Assembly: GCA_022747635.1 (NCBI GenBank)
Contig: JAKTNV010000089.1
Span: 926,501-990,500 of the forward strand
DNA: 64,000 nucleotides
Direction of reading: 5' to 3'
DNA from: Hetaerina americana
Lineage: Eukaryota; Arthropoda; Insecta; Odonata; Calopterygidae
In this document: in pieces, positions 1 through 10,185 of the stretch
Layout of the letters: each line of letters opens with the position of its first letter
Numbering within the stretch: the stretch's first letter is position 1
The notes under the pieces: model-generated
Seen by the model: the letters and a program-made list of their open reading frames with translations, nothing else
What the model was told of the DNA's origin: nothing
The model's database searches: none
Position numbers and translations under genes: made by a program

Positions 1-351
1 TTAAACATTTTTTGCCACTCAAAAACTCTTGTGCAGCTTAAGGCATCATCCCCATAAGCCTGTTTAATAAATTGAAGGGTCTCCGACCTGTATTTCCCGA
101 GTTTAACACAAAACTTCACAGCGTAGCGTTGCTCGACGGTACGCTCTATGCTGGCGCAACGACACCACAAACAATCACACCTCACAAAAATCCACATCCT
201 GTCTCAACGCATGCCCAGAGGCAACTGAACTTAAGTGTGCCTGAGTGGTGGGGGACCCCTCTACCAAGCCAACCGATCTGACCCCCATCCACCACATCCA
301 GCGTTGAGGCTACAGCAAACCAGTCCCAATACCTATTGTACGGACCCTGTA
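1..351 (-). mobile_element. mariner-type transposon, 5' end (runs off left edge)
   Basis: Read on the minus strand, an open stretch from about 165 down to 1 encodes VEQRYAVKFCVKLGK, then ETLQFIKQAYGDDALS and RVFEWQKMF. This is the N-terminal helix-turn-helix pattern of mariner transposases (EQR..IKF..KLG, then FEW). The usual start Met appears as ATA. The outer end near 351 reads ATACAGGGTCCGTACAAT on the minus strand, a typical mariner terminal repeat beside TA. The catalytic domain lies left of the window, so completeness cannot be judged. Confidence 0.75.
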
Positions 352-600
352 TATCATATTCAAACTGAGCAGATTCGTGAATGATGAAAACTAAATACTT
401 AAACTGATTTACTACCTCGGTGGTTCATTAGGGAAAATTAATTAATACCTTTTCCATCTTCCTCTATTATCAAACATACAGTTTTCTTCATGTTTACTCA
501 AAGGTCTCCTCCTTCAAAGGCTTCCTATAACTTTACTATCATAAACTTAGTATCTATTGGCTTTAAGTTATCATTACCTCATCACATGCATACATTAGAG
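352..600. other. AT-rich stretch, nothing recognised
   Basis: Between the mariner end and the LINE relic I see no coding pattern, repeat or RNA gene. Confidence 0.5.
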
Positions 601-2880
601 AGCATATTGTACTCTGCCTAAAAGGAACACCCATACCTCCACAAGATCCATTCAATTGTCCCAACAAAGTCAGCATATGTATTTAAAAAGGATTGGGTAC
701 ATGCTACAGCCTTGTCTAAGTTATTTTAATGGTCATAACAAATCAGACAGCTTCAATTCAATCTTAACTGCAGCTTCAGACTTGAGAGAGATGGTATACA
801 CATTTAATAAGAGGTGTCACTTGACATCCAATATCAATCTGTGACGTTGCTTTCCCATGACTAATTGGTAATGAACCATAGGCCTCTTAAAGATCCACAA
901 TTATCAAATGAACTTCAAGATTCTTAGATATACTCCTCATTTATTTGCCCAAAGCTAAAGATATTATTCATACAGGATTCTCCAATATTAAACAATTTAC
1001 CAATCTCCCTATAATTTTTTGGGTCTTTCTTACTTCCTTTTCCATACAAAGTAGACACATAAGATAAAACAATTCTTCCAGTATTTGATCTCCTTCAAGA
1101 ATCTGACTAAATAATTTACAGAGAGAAGCCTTATCACCTGTGGAGGTCGATATTTCCATAATTCTATCACAATTCTCCTGGCCCATTTGCCTTTCAATAA
1201 CTTGCCTTCATTAATGCCTGTTCCACTTCTACCTCTAAATTGGGCTCCATACACTGAGTTCCACGACTATCCCAACACTTTTTTTTAAATTTGTTACTTC
1301 TTTTCTTAGGCCTATAACGAAAATTTCTTCAAAGTGCTGTTTCCAATTCACCAGAGACACAGGTTGAAGAGCTGGAGCAGAATTGCTCTTCATTTTCATT
1401 TTTCTTATAATTCTCTAAATTCTGCAGATCTTCTACATCCCAGAAATGATCCATTTCTCCCCATATCCTTCCTCATGCACCCTCCTTGCATTTTCAATAC
1501 TGTTTTTTTGCAATCTTATCACATGCCTTGTATTTATTTTATTCTTCAACGCTCTTAAAATTCAACCATTTCTTATCCAGTTTCTTCTTCTACAACTTCC
1601 ACTGTCTCTATGGGTTATCCATTTCATTCTTCCTTTATGTCTTTTCCCCCTTCTTAAAGCTTCTTCAGCTGTTTCCATAATCCATTGTATTGCTTCAGTG
1701 AAACATATAATTGTTTAGTATACCAATCCTCATTAGCTTCAAGTAGACTTTGCTGGAGTCTTTGTTCATATAGATATTTGACCCTGTATTCCTGCCACAG
1801 ATCTACCATGTACCATCTTGCATGTATTTTGAATCATCACTAGTAATGGTTTCACCAACACTCTTCTTCTTATTGCATTGTACTTAAGCGACTACTGGAA
1901 AAGCTATTACTGAAACAACTGTATGACGATCCAATCCACATTCTATTCCTCTCCCTATTCTCAAATAGCGGGTCCCAGTAGTCCAGGGGGTAGAGTATTG
2001 GACTGATGATAGGAGGGGCCCAGGTTCGATTCCTGGGCAAGGCACTCTAGGCACCTGCAGCTCCACCCAAGCTATGTGATTTTTTGGGTACCAGGTCATC
2101 CTGGGAAACCATATCCGGCACAGGGAAAGGAACTGGCCCCCCTACCCTGATATGTGAATTTCACATTCCGTCGGGCTTAGTACTGGGTGAACTCTACCAT
2201 CACCCACCAAACTGACCTTCGGGTTGATTGCTGCGTTTATGGTTTTTATGATTATTCTCAAATACTTTTATTGAACACTGAATTCTTACAATTACATAGT
2301 ATATAAATGATATCAGAGCCCAAGTAAAAATGAATTTCTTCAAGATGAAATTTGGTATCCATAAGATAACATTCCTGACCCTTACAGAAGTCAATCGATC
2401 TTCTCCCAATATCATTTTCTGTATCTTCTCCTCAAGGATCAGCAACTTCATTATTTTCTCTCCTTACATTTCTTCAGGTAAAATTACCAATTATTACCAA
2501 CTCATATCCATCCAGAGAGTCATCTTCCACTTCACCTAGGCCCTCATTAATATCTCTTTTATTTTCATCTGGATTATCTTCATGAGGGCCAATTAGCACT
2601 TTTGCTTCCAATGTTGTTCCATGTATTAGTATTGATATCCTTATCATCCTATTATTAACTTCCTCACATTAACTGTTCATTCTTTTGTTTCTTTTTTACA
2701 AGAACAACTACCTCAGACTTTGTTGACTCCATTTTTTCCACTCCACTTCAGAAAGGAATATAGCCACCAATCAATTCTTGTCCTAGGCCTTTCATTTTTG
2801 CTTCTGTCAATACCAAGATATCTACTCCCAAAAATTCTATTACCTTTATTATTTCCTCAATTCTAAACCTTATTGCCATT
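600..2880 (-). mobile_element. Decayed APE-type LINE (endonuclease plus reverse transcriptase), split by a SINE
   Basis: Minus-strand conceptual pieces follow the order of a non-LTR retrotransposon ORF2. Endonuclease: VDILVLTEAKMKGLGQELIG (about 2830-2770), then RRSIDFCKGQE and MDTKF (about 2400-2320). Linker: WKQHFEEIF (about 1350). Reverse transcriptase start: GDQILEELFYL (about 1100), KTQKIIGRLV (about 1010), and HLIIVDL followed by a degraded AYDS-like EAYGS (about 900). Frameshifts and stops run throughout, so this is a dead copy. The SINE at 1968-2252 is inserted between the two domains and is therefore younger. LINE family assignment (RTE-like?) is not certain. Confidence 0.72.
1968..2252 (+). 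mobile_element. tRNA-derived SINE, family S1, full length
   Basis: The head has an A-box-like TAGTCCAGGGGGTAGAG near 1979 and a perfect B box GGTTCGATTCC at 2023-2033, so it is RNA polymerase III type. The body contains GGCACAGGGAAAGGAACTGG and ends GTTTATGGTTTTTA. It is flanked by a 12-bp target-site duplication TATTCTCAAATA (1956-1967 and 2253-2264), which fixes the ends exactly. Related copies in this window are at 3108, 37564 (minus), 60244 (minus) and, weaker, 29100. A tail T run rather than poly(A) ends this family. Confidence 0.9.
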
Positions 2881-3107
2881 TATGTAAAATTTGTGAAATT
2901 TATGTATAAGTTTATTCTTGTAAATGTGTGATGAGGGGTTAGGTGGTAAAAGAGACTCCATAGCCTCAATCTCTTCCTAAAATAAAGATAACTATCCAGC
3001 TATCTATTAATTTTATCATTGGATATTCGCTATGATTTGGCACTGTTACATCATCCTATATAAAATCAAAGGGCTCATATATCATTTGATGTCAAATACA
3101 TCACAAA
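2881..3107. other. AT-rich spacer, nothing recognised
   Basis: No coding or repeat signal beyond the left target-site duplication of the next SINE at its right end. Confidence 0.4.
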
Positions 3108-3277
3108 TTCGGGTACCAGGTCTACCTGGGAAACCATAACCGGCACAGGGAAAGGAACTGGCCCCCCTACCCTGATGTGTGAATTTTCACACGCCGTATA
3201 GGGCTTAGTACTGGGTGATCTCTACCATCACCTACTACACCGACCTTCGGGTTGATTACTGTGTTTATGGTTTTTTT
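3108..3277 (+). mobile_element. SINE family S1, headless copy
   Basis: Matches the body of the SINE at 1968-2252 (GGCACAGGGAAAGGAACTGG, CCGACCTTCGGGTTGATTAC, TTTATGGTTTT) but begins after the tRNA-like head. It is bounded by TACATCACAAA (3097-3107) and TACATCATAAA (3278-3288), an 11-bp duplication with one mismatch. It was therefore inserted in this truncated form and not cut down later. Confidence 0.85.
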
Positions 3278-3288
3278 TACATCATAAA

Positions 3289-3718
3289 ATCACTATGAAA
3301 ATTAATACCATTTTTTTCTGCTAAAAATTGCTAATCAAAATAGATATTTCTAGCAATTAAAGCTTTAATAGTGAGTTTTCAAATTATGCTCACCAGTAGC
3401 CACACTTCAAGGTAGGTAGAAGGAAAGGGCAAAGAGACATTATAGGTATTTTTTACCTGCCCTGCATTTATTGAGATCAGAAACAGCAGGTTCCCTGAAG
3501 TCATCTTCTCACTCTAGGGTAAGCAATCAGCCAGATTGTCAAACAGCATGGTCAATCTTGATACAAGTACCTATGTATTTAGATGAATGTATTCTGATGA
3601 GTCTGAATGTTGTCATGCACTCCACTACAGATTTTTTTAGGTTTTGAGAATGCATTCCCAAAATTTTAATTCCCAATAACCAATGCACCTCGAAATAAGG
3701 CCTTGGATTCTAAAATAT
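3289..3718. other. Spacer, nothing recognised
   Basis: AT-rich DNA inside what is probably the long second coding intron of the left sulfatase gene. No further exon of that gene was found here. Confidence 0.4.
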
Positions 3719-4540
3719 TTGTATAATTTGAATATTTCTGAGAATTAAATAGAAATAAACGACTTTCCTCGGAGAAACTCTTTTATTTTTCAATGTAGCC
3801 TCCCTGTACACTAATGCACTTGGTTCAGCAATGTTCCAATGTCTTGATCCCATCTTGAAAATCAGATTCCTTCTAGCCTGCAAAATACCCATCTACTTCA
3901 GCTGTTAGTTCTTTGTTTGAAGAGAATCTCCATCCGCTTGAGCTTGGGGAAAAGGATATAAATCTGATAGAGCCAAATCAGGTGATTAAGGTGGGTGTGG
4001 CAACAATTCATATCTTAATTCACGTATTTTTCCCATGGCAACAGCACTTGTGTGTGGGCATATATTGTCTTGATGAAAGATGACTTTCTTCCTTGACTAA
4101 TCTGGCCTTTTTATGAGTCTTGCTTTCACCATTGTACGCACTTTTGCCATAATTTCTTGGGTAGTGGCACATTTTGGCTGACTAGGATGTGGATCATCAT
4201 CTAAGCAGTCCTTACCAAACTAAACTCATTTTTCCACCAGGCAACAGTTGAATATGTAGAAGCAGAGTCCCCCAGAGAGTTCTGAAAGTCAGCATGAGTA
4301 TCCTTTGCTTTCATATCTTTCTTTTTGAAGTATTTTAAACTGCTTGAATCTAAATTTTTTCCATCTTTACAAATTACAACAAGGAAATATTAACAGAGAG
4401 ACATCTGCACCACAGATCTCTTCCCCAAGCACTGAAGCATCACATGTTTACTCATAACAAATTACCTACTGCTGTGGGAAACTCGTTGCGCTAGCGCTGA
4501 TATCTGGTGCTCATTCTGTAAACCTTTCAAACAACTCTCG
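3719..4540 (-). mobile_element. mariner, family M1, internally deleted
   Basis: Read on the minus strand it aligns along its length with the copy at 26907-28066: shared start region (GAAAGGTTTACAGAATGA), shared AAAGGATACTCATGCTGACT, and shared HQDN catalytic region (FHQDN..PHTSAVAMG, from about 4080). The middle of the transposase, including the first catalytic Asp region, is missing relative to the other copy, and the rest has stops. Terminal repeats are recognisable but diverged (GAGAGTTGTTTGAAAGG at the right end; TATAATTTGAATATTTCTGAGA at left is too worn to define precisely). It is non-coding today. Confidence 0.8.
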
Positions 4541-4660
4541 TACTTTAGATGTTAATGAGAAATTATGAATTAAAAGAAATGAACAGTTATGTCCCAGAAC
4601 ATTCTTAATAGACACTTTCATTCCAAGTAAATCATTCCAAACTTAAACATTACAACCCAC

Positions 4661-5060
4661 CTAAATGTATTGGGTATTTGCCTGTCATTAAAGCACCTCT
4701 GGATGGACTGCACATAGACTGAACATAGTAATTGTTCAAGATTACTCCATTGTAGGCCAAAGAATCTATGTTAGGAGTAGGTATTTGGTCTGAACCATGA
4801 AAACCAACATCATTCCAACCCTGAAAAATTATCAATAACATGGACACATGATATTACCTTATTAAAAACTCAAAAATTATTGAAGGAGACATAAAATCAA
4901 CTTAGAAGAAATAAATATCAAAATAAAATTTAATGGTACTAACCAGATCATCAGCAAGGATGAATATTATATGGGGGTGACCAAGAAGATCCTGACCATT
5001 ATTTTGTAATATATTGGAGCACATGATGATGAATATTTGACAAAGGATCTTCCGCTCCAT
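4661..5060 (-). CDS. Arylsulfatase B-like sulfatase, second paralogue (first two coding exons only)
   Basis: Two minus-strand coding exons are joined by good splice sites. Coding exon 1 is 5060-4944 (acceptor AG at 5101-5102 gives exon 5100-4944; donor GTTAGT). Coding exon 2 is 4820-4661 (acceptor TTTTTCAG, donor GTGGGT). The 39-residue first exon has a hydrophobic leader ([19 protein letters not shown]), then the metal-binding ILADDL. Exon 2 starts [10 protein letters not shown] and holds the sulfatase signature [11 protein letters not shown], whose Cys is the one converted to formylglycine in this family. Its product should hydrolyse sulfate esters in lysosome or secreted space; the substrate is not predictable. 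Exon lengths (117 coding nt, 160 nt) equal those of the complete paralogue at 13687-31197, with 45 of 53 exon-2 residues identical. No exon 3 counterpart (AVGKWHLG) occurs between 1 and 4660, so the gene continues left of the window or is truncated. A GTG-initiated upstream extension exists, but the ATG at 5060 is the natural start. Confidence 0.88.
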
Positions 5061-5556
5061 TGCTATCAGTGGTAATATCAGCAACACATCAATATCAAAT
5101 CTGAAAAAAGTTGAATTTTAAATATAGACCATATTTCCGCTATGTATAAAATTATTTTGTACTCTTTGGGGAATATTTTTTTTCTAAGTAAGTTTTGTAT
5201 TGACACTGTTTCAGGCATAACATGGTGGAAATCCTTCATCATGAAAGAAGACACTTTGCTTTTCCATGTAGAATTTTTTCCTCTAAACTTTTTCTCTAAA
5301 AAAAAATCTATGTGAAAAAGAAAAGTGTATTTTTTCATCATTAAGTTTTGTATTGCTGCAATTGCAGCCATACATTTAAGACAGAATGCACTAAACTTAT
5401 GCTTTAAGCAGCCACAAAGGCCATTTTTTTAAGGTGCCCAGGTTGTGCCCAGACTATTTAATTGAGGATGATTATTAGAACCTGTGTATGATATTCTAAC
5501 AAGTAGAAAGAGTGTATTTAAGACAGTGAACACCAGTGTACTACCCCGTTACTTAC

Positions 5557-5621
5557 CTTCAACATAGGAATTAACCCAAAAACCATTTGATTTTTCAAGG
5601 GGCTGACCAGTAAAATTTAAT
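5557..5621 (-). other. Candidate untranslated exon of the second sulfatase gene
   Basis: On the minus strand a 65-nt segment is bracketed by a strong acceptor (ACATGATTTCAG) and a strong donor (AAG then GTAAGT). It lies just upstream of the coding-exon acceptor at 5101. Joined to exon 5100-4944 it would be 5' UTR. One frame is open for about 21 codons, which is not significant at this length. It could also be a chance pair of splice sites. Confidence 0.3.
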
Positions 5622-5955
5622 CTGAAATCATGTAGGTTTCCAAACCAAGGTTTTTTATAGCAATACATCTCACTCTGATGCCCATCCATCACATTTTCTC
5701 TTTCACCCATTCAAAGTAAAAATCCCAAAGGATATTTTTCCTAAGTTGTGCAAAATTCACATATTCAAGTTATGCAGGCAGCTGCTTTCCCAGTGCCACT
5801 ATCTGTGGCACATGGGCAGTTCTAGAAATATAAAATTGCTCATTTAGGATTTCCAGGATGTGAGTCTATAGACATCAGCCAGGAAAAGTAATGATAGCAA
5901 ATTTAAGCTGACCTAATATCTAAAAAGGCAACAATTTCAGAGAGTAAAAATCATT

Positions 5956-6029
5956 CGCCTTGACTGGGATTCGAACCCAGATCCCTCAATGTCCGTTCAA
6001 GTGCTTTAGCCAGTTAAGCTATCGAGGTG
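5956..6029 (-). mobile_element. tRNA-derived relic (SINE head or tRNA pseudogene)
   Basis: The minus strand shows an A-box-like TAGCTTAACTGGCTAAAGC and a perfect B box GGTTCGAATCC (5977-5967) inside a paired T arm (CTGGG/CCCAG). The anticodon loop would be ACGGACA, lacking the invariant T33, and the acceptor stem has mismatches. I therefore read it as a SINE head or pseudogene and not as a working tRNA. Confidence 0.6.
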
Positions 6030-6648
6030 TTCTCTTAAACTCTAAAATTTCTCCTGCAGCTTCTTTGGAATTTATCTAAATAGGCTTTCAGAAAGAAAAC
6101 CTGCCATCGGTACAGAAACGTCCACTTTTTTCGGGGGTAGAGAAGAATAATGAATATAACACATTCAGAATTTAAACCTATTCCCTTGTGCTCGGGCAAC
6201 CCGCAAATCAATGCACGCCGCCTGGGAACGATTTCCCTTCAAATACTTCGTCATCTCAAAAGTCTTGCGATGCGAGAGATCAATGACATCACCACTCATA
6301 TCTTATTCTCGTCATAGTTGATATAGAAAGGAAGAATGAAAATTCCACGACACGAACGCTGGGTAATTAATCGAAAAGTTTCTTTTAATAGGCGAGGGAA
6401 GAACTAATCCTGACCTAAGCCTTAAAGCTAGTAAAATACCCACTTTTAGGGTAGGGTGGGGTAGTTCCTTTTCCTGTTCCACCATTCGATTTCCAACTAA
6501 GTTCAAGTAACCAGAAACCTCACCAATTTTAGATGGGACTGTCCAAATAATCACCTCGGGTGCGCTCAAGCAGCCAAATCCTCTTCCCACAATGCTACCA
6601 TTCTCCCTAAAGTACCGCTGTGCTTTTTTTATTATTTTATCTCAAAAA

Positions 6649-6658
<10 letters not shown>

Positions 6659-6681
<23 letters not shown>

Positions 6682-6684
6682 TAT
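6659..6684. repeat. (AT)n microsatellite
   Basis: Thirteen consecutive AT dinucleotides follow an A run. Confidence 0.95.
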
Positions 6685-6889
6685 GCCAGGATAACTTCTA
6701 TTGACAAATTAGTCGTGCGGTTTCAGATACTCCGGAGGCTTAAATCAATAGTGCATGTCGCAACTTATCTCTCATCGGAAAAGATTCACAGGGAAACAAC
6801 CACCATACCCTCGGTAACATTCGCTCGATTTTTAAGTTCTGCATCAATTAATTTAGCTAACGATAGACCAACAACAGCCGTATTTTGAC

Positions 6890-7060
6890 CTTTTAAATTG
6901 GATGATTAACATGAAATATAAACGAGGGCACCAACACTGCCCTGAGTGGAAGAAATCCCACCTCTGTGGGGTACGAACACGCGACTTCTGGAATTGCGGG
7001 TTACTCTCCAAATACCGAGGGCGGCATTCGAGACAAATCGCCACACCACCTACATATTCG
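6890..7060 (-). mobile_element. Probable tRNA-derived SINE fragment
   Basis: The minus strand begins GGTGGTGTGGCGATTTG and includes a B-box-like GTGTTCGTACCCC (about 6982-6970) and an A-box-like segment upstream. It is followed by a unique-looking tail ending ATCCAATTTAAAAGGTC. It resembles neither of the two main SINE families here. No clean target-site duplication was seen, so the call is tentative. Confidence 0.45.
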
Positions 7061-8239
7061 GTCGTGAACGAAGGGTGATTTCATACGTACTTGAAGGCGG
7101 TTAATAAAGTCATGCTCTCCTTACTTCAATATTTATTTTACTCACGGACGCTTCTGGTGCACCTGGCGATCCCGTCAAGTATTCACTTTCCCTCGAGTTC
7201 ACCAAAAACGAACCGCTTATATTCGTCTTATGGGTTCGCAGTCGGGCACTTCAACCATCGGACTATCCGTACCACTGAATTTCATTTACGAAAACTGATT
7301 TTGTCAAAAAATTGTGAAATTACAACGTATTACTTCCTTAAGACTTCTGATCAACGTAATATCCATAGACCGTCGTCTCGCGGGCTGTGATCCATCGCCG
7401 CAACGGCTAGTGCAAAATTTGATAATTGGGGTAACACTGGGGTAAGAGATACTGGGATAACACTTCCGTCTTGAAATATGGACCCACTCCGCTCTCTTAT
7501 CTTGGGTGAGTCAGCAGACGAGCTAAATCTGTTTGTATATAGTACATCAGTAGAACGCGGAGGAATAAAACAATGTGGCGGGGCCCAAGCAAACACCTCT
7601 GCATGCATTATTCTAGCGAAATTTCCAGCGGCAGGAGACGTGGTTATCGTCACACCGATCGGACAAACGAAAAACGTGGGCCTGCATAGATAGGCATCGC
7701 CTCAGAGGCCTGAGGCATAATCATGACTAGCGCGAACCAGGATATTTTTGTACAGACGCAAATTTATTTTAAAACACGACTGACCAACTGCACAAACTTA
7801 AGTTTCGAGTAAATAACAGGATTCACAGCATGCGGTTGCTTTGGCCTTGAATGCCATTCCCACAAGCTTTTTGCATGAAAAAATAATTAGGCGTATTCAA
7901 TAGCGGGGGACTAATGGGTGAGAGGCTTTATGGAGCCAAAGCTTTTCAGTTGTAAATGCTTTCTTTTTCATATAATGATTTTAATTTCAATATATAATGC
8001 TGACAAATCAATATGAAGAGTCTAACGATAAATGTTTTATTTTTATTCCAACATCTTTTAAAATGCAGCCCCTCGATTGAAAATACAGGCTGTACCTATC
8101 ATATGCACTTCGCATTTCTTCCTCCCAATGATTCCTCCTACTTGTTAGCATGCAAAACTGAAATTAAATAACTTATCAGATCTTCTTTCATCTCTACTAA
8201 TAATATTCTGCCACTTACTAAAGCTATGCACATATCTCT

Positions 8240-8420
8240 TCTTCCTACCATTTTGCTACTGCTATCCTTCACTGGATCTCCCTCTGTATGTAATGTCTCA
8301 CTCTGTAAGAATCACTCCAATAATCCCTCCTATCTTTCTAGATAATTTCAAACAGACCTAGCATGCCTATATTTCCTCTCTCCATCTCCTCTTTGATAAT
8401 AACCTTCAATATTTCAGTCA
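8240..8420 (-). mobile_element. LINE endonuclease fragment (GTWN family)
   Basis: The minus strand encodes EEMERGNIGMLGLFEII, a stop, then KDRRDYWSDSYRVRHY (8412-8290). This matches the ERENIDILGL...DSKDYWSESYRVIY segment of the copy at 46320-48110. Pyrimidine-rich flanks out to about 8180 and 8560 may belong to the same element but are too worn to show. Confidence 0.65.
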
Positions 8421-8867
8421 CCAAAACCTTTCAACAATTTCAAGTGTCTATTTAGGTCCTCCTCTTTGCCTTCCTTTTCAACTCCTCACCATCATTGATC
8501 TAACATTCTCTCTCTTTCCAATAATCAAAAGGTAGGGATGGTCATGCATAAAAAATATTACCAATTTAGCTCACTCATTTGCTTTTGTAGTATGTGTGTA
8601 AGAAATAATATGTAATGGAATTTGAAAAGGTGAATGTTCAGAAATTCCTCATAATTTGTTGATTACTTCATTTTTTGCAGGGTTGAGGAGTGATTCTGTG
8701 AAATAACAGAGTGATTACTTTTTTTTAGGCATATTGTGACTTCAAAAAATGTAAACTACTGGTTGTAATCTACTTGTGATTTTCAGAATGTAATCATTAC
8801 TTTTTAGGTCAATTTCATACCATACATTCATAATCAGGTTTATTGACAAAAAATACAATGTATTTAA

Positions 8868-9303
8868 TTAATGGTATAATTTCTGGTATCTAGCTCTGGC
8901 ACCTACAACAAACTTCTTCACCTCACACTCCCTGGGATCGGCTACAAACAATATTCTGTCATATTGAATTAAGATGTCTTTTATTTCCTTCTTCAATGCC
9001 TCATAACCTATTTCTGGTTGTATGAAACTAGAGCTTTGGAGATGACTTGTTTGATGGCATATATCTTGGCTACATGGCCATCACTATTAACTTGGACTCT
9101 TTTATCAACTCCCGCAAATCGTTCTTTCCCAAGGAGAAGTGTTGGTTCCTGAAGTTTGTGCTGCAGAGTTCAATCATTTCCAAGGGCCGACCATTGACAT
9201 TAAGCATGCCATTGCCTCTTTTGCAGTATGCAACCACCAAAGCAGTGTTTTTCCTACCAAACACCTGCATGACTGAAATAGGCTTCTTTGGAGTCTTACT
9301 CAT
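8868..9303 (-). pseudogene. RpS16: Processed pseudogene of ribosomal protein S16 (uS9)
   Basis: The minus strand opens with ATG at 9303 and encodes [18 protein letters not shown], then [20 protein letters not shown]. This is the N terminus of eukaryotic small-subunit protein uS9, which is normally split by introns in animals. The frame is then broken. LLGK.., [24 protein letters not shown] and the C-terminal [10 protein letters not shown] with TAA at 8868-8870 are recoverable in other frames, so about 145 codons of near full-length message are present without introns. A polyadenylation signal AATAAA follows at 8843-8838. Frameshifts and internal stops rule out a working protein. It is a retrocopy; the functional gene lies elsewhere. 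Confidence 0.92.
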
Positions 9304-10049
9304 TTTACAAAATTGTCCAAGAGACAGGACACGATTATTTCTTGTTTGACATAATTACTTCATGTCTTTGGAGATAGTACACTAATGATATATAAGGCAG
9401 AGCTTTCAGAAATGCTTTTTCCAAAATCCATGAGTTGCTATCGAATAATACTTTTAATATTGAACCTGTAATATGGCTTTTTATCAGTCATCAAAACTTC
9501 TGGTAATCTGAATCCAAATGTGTTATCTTCTCTTAAAACATAGGTTCACTCTAAAAATTTTATCAGAAGTAACTTTAATCTACTTATAACCAGTTACTTT
9601 AAAAATGGTTACAAGGTTTCTGTAACTGATTACACATGTAGAAAAGGAACTATAACTGACCTTCATTATTTTTTTTGGAGCTCTTCCCATCTCTGATTTT
9701 TTTAATTGCCTATAATTTGTTTTTCAAAGTCAGTTAAATTGTATCAACTTATCTCCTTGTGAGGTCAGTTTTTATGTAACTGGGTGAATTTTTTGCATCT
9801 CACATGTTATATTTTTTTATTTACTATGCAACAGTTTTCTTTTTCTGCCTTTATAGAGCCTCATATTTTTAACTGTTCTTAGCATTCTTTCAAGCAAAAT
9901 GGCATAGCTAGAATTAATGGCACCATATCAGGTATGCCTATGTTAAAATTTCCTATTTTGGATAAGGAAGCAAAACAGTAATATGTATATATTTGTAGTT
10001 TATAAGCCGGTATTCAAGGAACTAAAAGAAACTTGGCACCAAGCAAGCT

Positions 10050-10185
10050 AGGCCGCCAATTGGTCAGATTGGAACATGATAACTCACAGGACTTGTCAAC
10101 CCACACCTGGACATCACTGACCAGTATAAATTCAAGGCAACTTTTCCAGCTTAGACACTTCATCCTGAAGAGAGTAAGTTTCTAA
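10050..10185 (+). repeat. Dispersed promoter-like module, copy 1
   Basis: Contains in order AGGCCGCCAATTGG (CCAAT core), CAGTATAAATTC (TATA) about 75 bp later, and CATCCTGAAGAGAG. The same order of CCAAT-type box, TATA and a downstream GAAG/AAG motif recurs at 59100-59260 and, inverted, at 63890-64000. The module probably belongs to a retroelement and not to a host gene, because no coding exon follows. Confidence 0.4.

Larger units (their letters stand above)
6100..8180. other. Intergenic block with more CpG than its surroundings, no gene assigned
   Basis: This stretch has more CpG than its neighbours and few obvious repeats, apart from an (AT)n run and the SINE-like segment at 6890-7060. 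Reading frames of up to about 100 codons exist on both strands around 7091-7690, but they overlap on opposite strands and match nothing I know. The block lies upstream of the minus-strand sulfatase at 4661-5060 and could contain its promoter, but I see no convincing TATA plus donor pair. Confidence 0.35.

Noticed and set aside
5956..6029. Functional tRNA gene
   Set aside because: Good A and B boxes, but the anticodon loop lacks T33 and the acceptor stem is mismatched; better read as a SINE head or pseudogene.
7091..7693. Overlapping frames of 71-100 codons in CpG-richer DNA
   Set aside because: Opposite-strand frames overlap each other, match no family and lack flanking splice sites in phase.
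9047..9349. 100-codon plus-strand frame
   Set aside because: Antisense shadow of the RpS16 pseudogene.
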